DNA of 64,000 nt from Bolinopsis microptera (taxonomy: Eukaryota > Ctenophora > Tentaculata > Lobata > Bolinopsidae). The stretch is taken from positions 20,826,828 to 20,890,827 of the forward strand of contig NC_087076.1 in NCBI RefSeq assembly GCF_026151205.1, read 5' to 3'. A program made the translations under genes and the position numbers. The notes under the pieces are model-generated. The model was not told the origin of the DNA, searched no databases, and was given only the letters and a program-made list of their open reading frames with translations. Below are positions 19,881 to 30,952 of this stretch, piece by piece (positions within the stretch are counted from its first letter, which is position 1; every line of letters begins with the position of its first letter).

Positions 19881-21263
19881 ATAATAACATAAACCCGCCA
19901 CGCAAAGGGTTTATATAACAGATCATCCCGCGCTAGCGGGATGATCTGATAAACACATACGAGTGCGCGCAGCGCACGAGTTTTGTGTTAATATGTAATC
20001 CCGAAGCGCCAGCTGAGGGATTACATTTATTTAGCCCTGAGCGTGAAGTGTTTATGGATTATAATTATCTCCGGCGATTTCGACAAGGGATTTATACTTT
20101 AGAAGAATGTCAAACCGATCTGTCATAGTGGAGCAATAGCTTGAACGTTAGCAGGAACAAGAGCTGGAAGGAGAGCAAGCAAAACAATACTATTTTTAGG
20201 GCACGGACAAGGGTAGCTGGCTAGTCGCCAACTTCTCACGCCACGCGTTGGAGAAATTCCAAGAATTAGCTGCTTTGGCAACGTTCCCAGGAGTTTGCGT
20301 GTAAAAGAAGTGGACGGTTACGATGTTTCATATCACGTGGTGCGCTTTCGTGTCACGTGGTATAGACTCGGCGTATGCTATTGGTGGCACGTGGTACGCA
20401 CGTGACGCGCCCACGTGATCGCGCGTCTAACTGTTCTACTATTATCGAGTTCTAATCAGCAGTATCATTGATTATTGTAAGTCGGAGAATTGAATGATAA
20501 ACATCAGTTACGACTAAAAAGCGGGCCGGGTTTATACAAATTTCCGGGGCGGGATGATAATAACATAAACCCGCCACGCAAAGGGTTTATATAACAGATC
20601 ATCCCGCGCTAGCGGGATGATCTGATAAACACATACGAGTGCGCGCAGTGCACGAGTTTTGTGTTAATATGTAATCCCGAAGCGCCAGCTGAGGGATTAC
20701 ATTTATTTAGCCCTGAGCGTGAAGTGTTTATGGATTATAATTATCTCCGGCGATTTCGACAAGGGATTTATACTTTAGAAGAGAGTGATAAAATAGTTTT
20801 TATTTCAATCTGAATGTCAAACCGATCTGTCATAGTGGAGCAATAGCTTGAACGTTAGCAGGAACAAGAGCTGAAAGGAGAGCAAGCAAAACAATACTAT
20901 TTTTAGGGCACGGACAAGGGTAGCTGGCTAGTCGCCAACTTCTCACGCCACGCGTTGGAGAAATTCCAAGAATTAGCTGCTTTGGCAACGTTCCCAGGAA
21001 TTTGCGTGTAAAAGAAGTGGACGGTTACGATGTTTCATATCACGTGGTGCGCTTTCGTGTCACGTGGTATAGACTCGGCGTATGCTATTGGTGGCACGTG
21101 GTACGCACGTGACGCGCCCACGTGATCGCGCGTCTAACTGTTCTACTATTATCGAGTTCTAATCAGCAGTATCATTGATTATTGTAAGTCGGAGAATTGA
21201 ATGATAAACATCAGTTACGACTAAAAAGCGGGCCGGGTTTATACAAATTTCCGGGGCGGGATG
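19881..21263. repeat. Tandem duplication of a 0.7-kb hairpin-rich unit
   Basis: Unit 1 (19881-20556) and unit 2 (20557-21263) are nearly identical; unit 2 has a 31-bp insertion after 'actttagaaga'. Each unit opens with four consecutive hairpins: in unit 1 at 19889-19914 (ATAAACCC/GGGTTTAT), 19921-19946 (GATCATCCCGC/GCGGGATGATC), about 19952-19989 (core GTGCGC/GCGCAC) and 19994-20025 (TGTAATCCC/GGGATTACA). Each ends with 'gcgggccgggtttatacaaa' and holds a cluster of CACGTG sites. There is no ORF. GC-rich stems in AT-rich DNA recall a structured mobile or satellite repeat, but I cannot place the family. Confidence 0.85.
20334..20417. promoter_or_regulatory. Cluster of five CACGTG boxes (repeated in unit 2)
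   Basis: CACGTG occurs at 20334, 20354, 20388, 20399 and 20412, and again at 21041, 21061, 21095, 21106 and 21119 in the second unit. CACGTG is the E-box/G-box core bound by bHLH-type factors. Clustering is directly visible; any regulatory role is inference, and it may simply be part of the repeat's palindromic architecture. Confidence 0.3.
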
Positions 21264-21423
21264 ATATCACCTTGAGATGTTTATCTAACAGCGGGCCGGG
21301 CTGAGTGATAATATGATCCCGCGTCGAAATCCCGGAGATATTTATATCACCTTGAGATGTTTATCTAACAGCGGGCCGGGCTGAGTGATAATATGATCCC
21401 GCGTTGAAATCCCGGAGATATTT
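21264..21423. repeat. 80-bp tandem repeat, two units
   Basis: Two 80-bp units (21264-21343, 21344-21423) differ at one base. Each contains 'gcgggccgggctgagtgata' and 'cccggagatattta', motifs related to the end of the preceding 0.7-kb units, so this is likely part of the same repeat system. After it, 21424-22365 has no gene that I can see. Confidence 0.85.
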
Positions 21424-22365
21424 ATAAGGCTCTAGATAACTATATAGTATATAAGGAATAATTGGCGATGTTCTGTAATATCATTGTGCGGTCATTGTGG
21501 CATATGTATGTAATATTGTACCGTTTCGTGTTGATATAAAATGTACTGTAGTTAGTAGTAGCTGTTCTAATGTTCTAGTTTGATATCTAGTCGATAAGGA
21601 TAAGATACTCTATTATCCTGTCCGTTAAATTCGTTTCTTGATTGGGTCATGTTATGTTTTTATCTCCTTTTTGAGTTTTCGCAAATTAATTTTTAAAACT
21701 TTCATATGCCCCGCGGCCGCCTGCATATTATTGATATAGGTACTTGAGTAATGAGTACTTATCGGAATTTTAGGAAACATCACCAGAATTTCGATTTTAA
21801 GCAGATAAGAATGGAATAAGAACGGGAGCACAGATTTGTTTCACAGAGTGTTAAAATTAGGAAGTTAAATGCTAAAAGGGGGAAGTTAAATTCGAATTCA
21901 TTAGGTCTCATGAGGTCCTAATACATGAGGACCTTGGTGGTTTACTCGTTTTTCTGGGATGGGGCATTCTTTTCTCAGTTCCTTAGCGATAATTAACATC
22001 ATCGGATGTTTACACTTAACGACCATTATCATTGATATACTGTAGTATGAGTATAATAGCTTATCAAATGTTTGCATCTAATAAATTTTTAAGTGAACTC
22101 TTGATCTGTCCTTGTAATCTTTCCTTGTTATATGTCATACAAAGAATATCTGTCGCGGGTCAACCTTGCTGCTTAAATTTGTATGATTTAGATATAAATG
22201 TACAATGTACGTGCCATAATTCATGAAGACTGTCGAGAAGAAACCGTTTTTTGAATTCTGAAAGCATTTTATGTAATCTTCGCCCGTATTAAACTTCAAA
22301 ATCCAAAGGGACACTTCTTATAAAAAGGGATTTCAGATAAAATAATAGATCAAAGGATTTTAATT

Positions 22366-22622
22366 TTTGTAATTTATAGATCTTATCCAGATTCGAACCC
22401 ACAACCTCTGAGCCAAACAGACTTCACTTTTTTGGTATAATTATGATCTTTTAGAGTATATGAGGACTGTGGATGGCACTTACTGTAGATAAAAGTATGT
22501 CAGATGGTAAAAATCGTTCGCATTTGTACAACCTTGTAGTTTTCGCAGGACGGGCATTGCTCAAAGTCTGGTCGTGTACGAACCAAATATGACTTACCCT
22601 CTCAGCTACTGAGCCTGCATCC
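22366..22622 (-). mobile_element. tRNA-like SINE candidate, copy 1
   Basis: On the minus strand it starts near an A-box-like 'gctcagtagctgagagggt' and includes B-box-like GGTTCG motifs, one of them 'gtgggttcgaatctggataa' near its 3' end. A second copy lies at 23375-23634, matching at both ends and diverging in the centre. It has no ORF. Size and boxes fit a Pol III SINE, though the spacing of the two boxes is not that of a plain tRNA. Confidence 0.45.
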
Positions 22623-23235
22623 ATAACGCAATAATAAGATACATATAACATTATTCTTGGCTCATTGCCAAGAAAGTCTAAACTGGGGGTAGAGACGAGA
22701 CGTTCTTAGCCAATGTTCATTAGTTGAAACATTGTTAGTGTACAGTGTATAACTCAGTGTATGTGTACAAATTCTATGCTGTTGAATTCTGTTATGAATG
22801 TGTTGGAATGTTGAATTCTGTTATGAATGTCAGTGTTGTTAGGCAGTGTTGCTTATCGTCTAAAATTTCGTATGTGATCAATTGTTTTAGACGTGAGGCT
22901 TTCTGCAGAAACGGCCCCAGCGAACATGGGGAGGGTTGTTCGCTTGAGTACTATGACGCGGTTACAAAACAATTTGTGACCTGCCTATTGGCCGGGCGCC
23001 GCCGTAGACTGAACTCACGGAGTGTGGAGTATTTACCTCGGGCACACACCTTAATCTCTCGACCGGCGGGTCACACCCAAATCTCCTGCTCCAACTCTTT
23101 GAAAGGCTGGTACCCTAAGCTACTACGTGGCCAGAAGGAAATTCTTGTAGGAACTCTTAATGTACGAACAATAAGAGAACAATACAAGAGGGATGAGCTG
23201 GGTGTATGCATGAGGGATAGTGGCGTACGGTAATC

Positions 23236-23350
23236 GCACTATATAGTGACAACACTATATAGTGACACACACTTTATAATGACAGCTGATCTTTGTCATT
23301 ATATAGTGTGCAAAACGCACTATATAGTGACAACACTATATAGTGACAAG
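23236..23350. repeat. Array of the perfect palindrome CACTATATAGTG
   Basis: A 32-bp unit with two CACTATATAGTG palindromes is present at both ends as a direct repeat; between them lies an inverted pair CACACTTTATAATGACA/TGTCATTATATAGTGTG. It interrupts the LINE endonuclease region exactly where its frame ends (23233). Confidence 0.8.
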
Positions 23351-23374
23351 TTTATCCTTACTTTTCTTTAATTC

Positions 23375-23634
23375 AACTTTTGTAATTTATAGATCTTATC
23401 CAGATTCGAACCCACAACCTCCGAGCCAAACAGACTTCACTTTTTCAGTAGATTTATGATCTTTTAGAGTATAGGAGGACTTTGGATGGCACTTACTGTG
23501 AATGATGACTGTGTCAAATGATAAAAGTCAATTCAACACGGTATGTTCGTCCATCGCATACAGGTCGGGTATTGCTCAAAGTCTGGGATCATACCAACCA
23601 GATCTGACTAACCCTCTCAGCTACTGAGCCTGCT
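23375..23634 (-). mobile_element. tRNA-like SINE candidate, copy 2
   Basis: Second copy of the 22366-22622 element in the same orientation. The reverse complement has 'gctcagtagctgagagggtt' followed shortly by 'ggtatgatccc' (B-box-like), and a second B-box-like 'gggttcgaatctgg' about 200 bp on. It lies inside the decayed LINE. Confidence 0.45.
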
Positions 23635-26199
23635 TTTATGTTGCAACCTAAAGCTTTATGAATAGTGAATACATTGAATTCCAATGTGGTACAACTTGAA
23701 AGCTAGATATTGATCTTTATCTAGCGGTAGTGAACACATTTGTGTTCTATTTATCACAGATCGCTAAGCTTATATTTTGAAGGTAATGACTCTGGAGTAC
23801 AAGGAGCCGTGTGGCCCTTCAAAGATGATTTGCAATGAAAGCTTAGTTCCTTGCTAATATCGTTCAACCGTTTCCCACAGTATTGGCTCGGATCACAGAG
23901 TAGCGTAGCAAGGGTAAAGCTTAGTCAATCGATAAGCAAGACGGCGAAGGGGGCTCCGGTTCTGGACTGGTCTAAAAACTTAAAACTGATATCGCTCTAC
24001 AAAAGCGAGGTAACACAGTGGAAGTTAAAAAAAACCGGCTTTTCCAGACTTGAAAAGGATGATCAGGCCGTGCAACAGAAAGGTACCAATGCTTTAATGA
24101 TCGGGGACAATAGGACAACTTCTCGACTTTTACTACCTGAAAAGGAGAAAAAGAAAAAGATGTTAAAATCTCAGGCGACTCCAAGTGTTGAGATTGCCAG
24201 GGTGACGCTGAGAGGAATGTAGCATAAAAATACACTCAGATGCTACAGAGACAAACCGAATAGCTGTTCAGAGGGCAAACAGAAGCTAGGCGATGCTTCT
24301 TCAAGCAGCCAAAGAGCACCTGCTGTGAGGGGCAGGTCCGGAACTGGAGGAAGCCAAGTTGGCAGGGCAGACATGCTAAAAAGCAGGGACCATGGATCAT
24401 ACAAGATCACAGGTAAAGCTCCATCATATACTGGCAAACCAAGGGAAGGAAAACTCACCAACGGAAAGGGTTCCAGGAAATGGGAAGACTATTTTGCTAC
24501 TCTTCTGGCTTCACCCACCGACGGTAGAGATAAACGCGGAAAGAGGATATTGTCCAGTCCACCCACTCTGAATATCGGCACAGAAACCGTTTACGTTGGA
24601 TGAGTACAGGAACGCAAAGTCAGCTACAGGAAGGGAAAGCATGGGGTGACGACCAACATAGCCCAGATAAGTCTTAAAACGATGCGGACCTTGATCAAAT
24701 TTGTCTTAGACTTTCTGTAACCAATGCTCTATTGAAAGGGTGAGCACCAGACCAATGGTCAACACTTCCAACATCCATACCAATTCCAAAGAAGGGCGAC
24801 CTTGCGAACCACTGAACTTATCGGGGAAGAAGCTTGTCATCCCTATGTTTGCCAAAAAAAAAAAAAAAAAAAAAAAGTCTGCTAAAAAGAAGGTTCTAAA
24901 ACCGGTTGAAGCCTGAAATCGAGGAAATTCTGCGTAGAAAACCAGAATGGATTCCAAGACCAGGGAAGGTCAACAACTCAACAGATATTGGTACTGAGAC
25001 GTCTTATCAGAGGGTGTCAAGAGTCGGAAAACTCCAGCTGTTTCTGGGACATTTATAGACTTTAAGAAGGCTTTTCGACAGTGTACATTGTGAAAATGCT
25101 AAAGATTTCTAGGAAGCTTACGGCATTCCAGTCAAAAATCGTGCAGCTTATACGGCCTCATGTACGAGAAGGACAATGGCCAAGTTCCTAACTCCAGACG
25201 GAGGAAACTGAATTGTTCGAGATACTTGCAGGTGTGTACCAGGGGTGATACCTTAGCACCTTACCTCTTTGCAATAGTCATCGGGGACTTACTGTATGAG
25301 GCTCAAGCCATAGGCGATGATGCGGGGCGACTTGGACTCCACCCTCGCAACGTGAAGAAAAGCAGCAGAGTGGGGGCCCAAGATCATCACGATGTGGACT
25401 TTGCAGATGATATAGCACTTAATATTGAGGAACATGGACAAGGCTACGAGTTTGCTCTAGAGTAGGAATCGGCGGCAGCACGCGTGGGACTACACATAAC
25501 GAAGGCGAAGACCAAGGTCATGGACACTGAATATGGAGGAATGAATCTAGCGACCTTACAAGTCGATCCGGGGAAGCCCATAGAAAATGTAGTGATTTCA
25601 TCTACTTAGGCTCCTGGATTGAGAGGCCACAGATAGGGGATGATAAGGGTTAGAAAGGGAAAAGCGTGGGGTGCCCTACATAGACTGAAAGATTATCAGG
25701 AAATCCCAACTCTCAAAGAGGCCTAAAGATTAGCTTGTTCATAGCGGCTTGTGATCAGTTACTGCTCTACGGATCAGAAACCGGGACACGTGACAAAAGG
25801 GCTTCTAAGCAGAAAGTTTTGGCGGGGGGACATACACCCAAAGGTGTTGGCGTATGGTGCTGGGTATCTCATGGATGGACAAGGTTCAGCAATGTACCTT
25901 TGTATGGTAGCTCCCAAGGCTGTCAAACAGTTACGAAGCAGGAGATTAAAAATGGGCGGGACACTGCATCCGACATCCTGAGCTACTTGCCAGTGATTTA
26001 GTCTTATGGGAACCTAGCCACGGTAGCGCACAGCAAGGCCGAACCAAGACAAAGCTACTTGTCTATGGTACTGCAGGAAGTTGGGACAAAACTTCTAAAG
26101 AGGAACTGCGAACCCTGATGCGGGACAGGGATATATGGAGGGGGGGTTTTTCTGCGTAGATCGGACTTAGCTCCGGACATAGTAGTAGTAGTAGTAGTA

Positions 26200-27664
26200 G
26201 TTAAGTGTCTTTTACCAAGGGTATAGTGACGCCTACACACAACGGGAATACTGCATTCTAACTTAGGAAATACCTTAAGTTTGCTGTAATATAAAACTGG
26301 CTTTTGTTTAACCTCATGATAAAACTGCAATTCATTACCCCCGACCCTATGAGGAGGATGAATTTGTAGTTGTAGACAAAATTTAAATGGAACGGTATAG
26401 GGACATCATCTGATGCTCCCAAATTTGGGCATCAGGCCTTGAAATTACAAGAATATTAGCATAGGTGTTACAAATAATCAACGGACTTTTAAAAACTCGA
26501 CATAATCCCAAATAAACTCAGCTCCAATCCTCCATAGCACCAAGAAACCTTGGTTATCTGAATTAACGTTTCTTAAAATGAAATTAACTCAAAAAATCAG
26601 CTTTATTCTTGACAAAATTAGCTACACCATTAGCAGAAGCAAAAGTATTATGTGAGGCTACACAAATTAAAAACAATAGACTCATTAGATCAGTGGCCCA
26701 AGTGAACCCTACAACTTTTAGCTAGAAAACTATATTTACACACAAACAAAATTGAACATTAGTTGGCAACAGCTGGAGGAAGGATTAGATATTGTACACC
26801 CATGCAATGTCGAATTACAATGTAACTGGCCCAGAAACTCTAAACAGTATGTGCAGTACATTAAATTCCAGTGAACTATTTCAATAATAGGACAATTCAC
26901 GGTTCAGTCCTTAATTTTCGATCTTATATGGTCTAAGTTTGTGATTCTCCCAAGGTGAATTGGCGATCAGGGCCCAGATCAATATTTTGGCCTAGGAAAT
27001 CAAACTTTATTTAACACGCCAGGTCATATTCCAAAAACCGTTTCCACAATTAAAAATCAGGACTGGCCTACCTTAGGGCAACTATTACGGATAGTCTAAT
27101 CGAGCTCCCTGAAAGTTGGATATTTTAATGAATCCAACAAACTAGACCCATCTGACCTTTAATTTGGGATTTTCTAGATAAACGTTCTTGGATGAATTAA
27201 TCCTTAGTGATTATGATGGAACATATGACCAGTTGGCAGGGACTATCAATACTCGGTCTTTTCTCGGTCTCTCCTTTGAAAATATCATAGATGGCATAAT
27301 AACAAACCTTTTTAGAGTTATTTGCATTTCTAGGTATGTTAGCATTTTTCAGAAAGTAAGCATATATAAACATATATCAGAGCTGTTTAATTATAGGTGA
27401 TCAAATGCATCGACCCAGGAACCTCAGCTCCAACTCATAGACACAATATTTACATAGAGGTCATTGAATAAGACGAATATGCACAAAATGCCACCAGTTC
27501 TGTAATGCTGAGACCTGAGCTTGAGTTCAATATTCCTTGCAATCCCAAAACATATTTCTTGTTTAGAGTGACACATCTGACAAGCAACTAGAACTGATCT
27601 CAACTTTGGACAATTGTAAACTTTATTCGGTATCTCCGAGTTCACATGAACTCGCCCTATTTCA
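26200..27664. other. No gene recognised
   Basis: AT-rich single-copy-looking DNA. It may be an intron or 5' flank of the exon at 27666. The 70-codon ORF at 27188 has no supporting splice sites or recognisable motif. Confidence 0.4.
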
Positions 27665-27665
27665 G

Positions 27666-28306
27666 AGCCCATAATAGCGTTAGAACCGGAACCGTCCTCT
27701 ATCCCATCCGATCCTCCCATGCCTCCAGTTGAGCCTGAACCGGAGCCAGTTGTACAAGAGGTGCCGCTTAATCCCGTAGAATTGGCGCCAGAACCTTTCG
27801 CAGAATTTGCGCCAGAACCCATTGCGGAAATGGTGCCAGAACCCATTTCGGAAGAGGCATCAGAGCCGATCGTTGAAGTAGCGCCAGAACCCCTCCTAGA
27901 ATTGGCACCAGAACCTGTCATAGAATTGGCACCAGAACCTCTCATAGAATTGGCACCAGAACCTCTCGTGGAATTGGTACCGGAGCCTATTGTTGAGGCG
28001 ACACCAGAACCCCTCATAGAATTAGCGCCAGAACCTTTTATAGAATTTACACCAGAACCTCTCCCAGAAATGGTACCAGAACCCCTCGTTGATGTAGCGC
28101 CAGAACCGCCCGTGGAGGAGGCGTTAGCACCTGCTCCTACAGAGACGCCAACAGAGGCGGTGGAAGAGGCGTCAGAAAAGCGCGACTTGTTCGGGAACAG
28201 CAGTACCGATTTCCTGGACGACATGGATAGGGAAATATCGGAACTTAACCTGGACGATATTAATGTTGATGATATCGATCTTGATGACGAGAGCTTGTTT
28301 GATTAG
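27666..28306 (+). CDS. 3' terminal exon: PEP-type 8-residue repeats and acidic tail
   Basis: A strong acceptor (CTATTTCAG) at 27665 precedes an open frame to the stop at 28304-28306; an internal ATG lies at 27719. The exon encodes about 14 tandem 8-residue repeats of the type ELAPEPLI, then 'SEKRDLFGNSSTDFLDDMD' and a very acidic end, 'DDINVDDIDLDDESLFD'. Two AATAAA signals at 28917-28930 would fit a 3' UTR of about 620 nt. The protein is not recognised; proline-glutamate repeats are usually extended spacer regions. Upstream exons were not found. Because the 24-nt repeat is a multiple of three, the opposite strand is also open (28224-27424, Gly-Ser-rich); I favour this strand because of the acceptor, the non-repetitive acidic tail and the polyadenylation signals. 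Confidence 0.6.
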
Positions 28307-29100
28307 CTGCGAACTTTGAGCACATTATGTGAGGTCAGGGAGACTTCTATTTGAGAAGTTACTCCTCGCTTGTCCATATTTTGAATAATAATATTAGTAT
28401 AATTGATATGAGGTATGTCATGATATTAGTAAAGGGTAATTTAAAATTCTAAATTATATAATTACTAGCGCTTCAGTTTTAATTTCGATTTAGTGTTATA
28501 GTTCGAATCTTAAATTTCGATAAGAAGCTGGGCTTTAAACCTGTGCTCGTTTAGTTTTCTTAGGATATGTAAATTTCTTAATGCCTAATATTTATAATTG
28601 AGTCCGCTTTATTCTATGTTGAACACTGCTATACTTGTAGAGTTGGGCACGGAATTTTGAAAAAACAGATCAAAATTTAGAATAATCTGATGTTTTTACG
28701 CACGTTATTTCAATCTACATTCCTCCCTGTACAGTGGCTGTTAAATTGTCGGATTACAATTTCTCTTGTTGATGTTAATGAGGAATTTAAAAAGATATAT
28801 AAGTGCTTAAAATTGTTGCGAATCTTAAATTTAATGTTATTATTTTTGAGATACCCATTTCAATGCGAGTTTTGATTTTGAAAGAGAAAAATATACTTGA
28901 CTCATGAAATTCCGAAAATAAATCAATAAATATATTGTGACATAGTTAATAATTATCTGACCATTGGATTACTGTGCAGCATGGTATAATGATTTCAAGT
29001 AAAGTGTACCAAGTTTGAGTGAGCTCTTCTCTAAAAGAAGCAGGGATGAGGATTGAGGAAGAGGATTATCAAGTCCTGACGGGTTAGTTCATTACATCTT
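28307..29100 (+). other. Likely 3' UTR and intergenic DNA
   Basis: AT-rich; AATAAA at 28917-28922 and 28925-28930. No further gene is seen up to the MITE-like repeat. Confidence 0.4.
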
Positions 29101-29103
29101 ACT

Positions 29104-29275
29104 TAGGGGTCGTCCACATATTACGCAATCCATTTTTGGCTAATTTTTAACCCCCCTCTCTCCTCTCCGTAATCAGTTTTACACATAGCTATTGTGGTAA
29201 AATAACACTAGCGTAACCATTTGGAAACCCACCTCCCCCTAGGCTGATTACGTAATATTTTTGGGGATAGCCTTG
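29104..29275. mobile_element. Degenerate MITE-like repeat 'GGGGTCGTCCACATATTACG'
   Basis: The left end, 'ggggtcgtccacatattacg', and right end, 'attacgtaatatttttgggg', are imperfect inverted repeats. Related sequences occur at 60324-60440 and, as a half element, at about 60770-60830. No coding capacity. Confidence 0.5.
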
Positions 29276-29644
29276 TGTTGATATGCATCACTTAAATAAC
29301 TGATGCAGTTAATCACAATTATTTTAAACAAGTTGAACAAATCATGGAAATATACAGTTTTTATGAAAAGTGTACACTAGAGATCATTAATTAATGTCAA
29401 TAAGATTTAAAAACTGAACACGAGTATACCCGGGATTTAATTTCGTAACCAATTGAAGTGAAGAAGGCATTGAATGCAAATTAGACCACAAACACTTTAT
29501 CAGACACATGCGTTGCCGTTAATTAAATCTAGTAGATTTGTAACTTTTGGTTAAAACATGATTGAATAAATATAGTTTTTAGAATAGAAAATTATTTCTT
29601 AATTAAAACATAGACAAAATTTGATAAATTTACGCCAATTTACG

Positions 29645-30871
29645 TTAATCGATGAGATCTCTGAAACAGCCATGTTTAGCAAGACTGTTCATTTTCTTAT
29701 TGTACGCTTCCTTTTTCTTCGCAAGTTTGAATTTTTCTGTCATTTCAAACGCCTTCTCCCTGTACTGCTCGTAGTTCCTAGAAATCGGAAGTAGTCTGAG
29801 TCCCAGACTAACAGGATACTGCTTAGCACCCGCGATTGTTTCATAGACATCTAAGTACGCCATGGGAAGAAAGGACACGAGATACTCACAGTTTTCCAAA
29901 ATGATGGTTTTTTCATGTGCTGCATTTATAGCACTTTCAAATTCATTTCTACTGTTGTAAAAACGAATTTCGTTATGGAGTCTCTTTAATTTTGTCCGCA
30001 TTGCATCGTCAGTAGCATGATCGGAGGTGCAAATTGAACACGCGCATTCAAATTTCCACTTCATGGACAGGATCCTTTTCCTCTCCAGATATGTGGAGAA
30101 GTCATCGTCTGCAATATAATCAGCCACCACTTCCTCTCCTTTTTTGATTTTCTTGATAGCTCTAACCTCCTTATCCTCCCTTACCGTCTCCATGAAACTC
30201 CATTCGGCGTTCGGCGAACAACTGTGGTTGATCCTAGCTATGGTAGTGTGCAAAGCTGCATCGTTTTTAGCTCCGTCATCATCTATTGCTATGCAATTTG
30301 TACCAAAGATCCGCATTGCCTTTTTCCTGCAAATGAAGATACATTAAGGGGGGGGGGGGGGGGGGGGGGGGAGGGGGGCTGAACTTATTTTCGACAAGCC
30401 GGACATGCTTCCAGAAATTATCCTAAAGAGTGAAGAACTCATTATTCCACATTGTTTTATATATATCAAAAGTCAGTTTGTTTACATACCATTCCTCTTC
30501 GACTTCATTGGAAGATGAATCCGGACAAAGCCCTCGAATCATGTCATTCCATCTCACTGGAACTGAGTCAGCTCCAGTGAGATCAAGAATCATATCCTTC
30601 TTTTCCCTACTTAGCGCCTCAAATGCTTTCTTAAACGTCTTAGGGTTCCCAATGATAGAACCACCCTCAAAGTACAAGATAGGATTCTCCCGGACAATTA
30701 GGTCTCCAACCCTTTGCCGCTTGATTCCTTTATCTCAAAAGGATTGCAATTTAGTTTATGGTTTTTCCAGTCAGTTACCTGGCAATCCCTGCAGCAATAA
30801 CGCACTTTAAAGCATTTACCGCATTTCTTTGTGGCTGTGCTACCGCAAGATGCGCAGTTGTTGTCTTCCAT
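29645..30871 (-). pseudogene. SMYD-like gene, second duplicated copy, frameshifted
   Basis: Same two-exon layout as 1710-2932: exons 30871-30490 and 30326-29645. Exon 1 lacks 31 nt present in the other copy (at about 30707, after 'ggtctcc'), which removes the codons around the SET start and shifts the frame; translation from the ATG would stop soon after the MYND finger. Exon 2 is open (223 codons from the ATG at 30316) and keeps NHSC, GEEVVADY and CACSIC. Its C-terminal 100 residues differ strongly from the first copy and include a few extra residues. The intron contains a run of 24 C on the coding strand. Most likely a pseudogene, unless translation starts elsewhere or the deletion is an assembly error. 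Confidence 0.75.
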
Positions 30872-30952
30872 AACGTCCTACGAGTGAGTATTTAGGATAT
30901 TTGTTATTTTAGCATACCCGGTATACTGCCGTTTTCTGACAAAAGTGCTTAA

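Larger units (their letters stand above)
22880..26195 (+). mobile_element. Decayed LINE (endonuclease, RT and tail fragments)
   Basis: Pieces of one LINE polyprotein appear in order with frame breaks: start of an EN domain 'LVGTLNVRTIREQYKRDEL' (near 23140-23210), its end 'LGSQSSVARVKL' (near 23890), 'RKWEDYFATLLASP' (near 24480), RT motifs 'RGDTLAPYLFAIVIGD' (25240-25290) and 'VDFADDIAL' (25395-25420), and a C-terminal tail like 'EELRTLM.DRDIW' (about 26100). It ends in (GTA)n at 26180-26200, a common LINE tail. It is interrupted by a palindrome and a SINE-like copy at 23236-23634 and by an A22-type run at 24854. Non-functional. The family was not determined. Confidence 0.7.

Noticed and set aside
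21708..21722. NotI-type GCGGCCGC site as a possible cloning vector junction
   Set aside because: Flanks look like ordinary genomic sequence with no vector motif; a single site is not evidence.
27424..28224. 266-codon minus-strand ORF rich in Gly and Ser
   Set aside because: It is antisense to the PEP-repeat exon and stays open because the 24-bp repeat is a multiple of three; no supporting splice or end features were seen.
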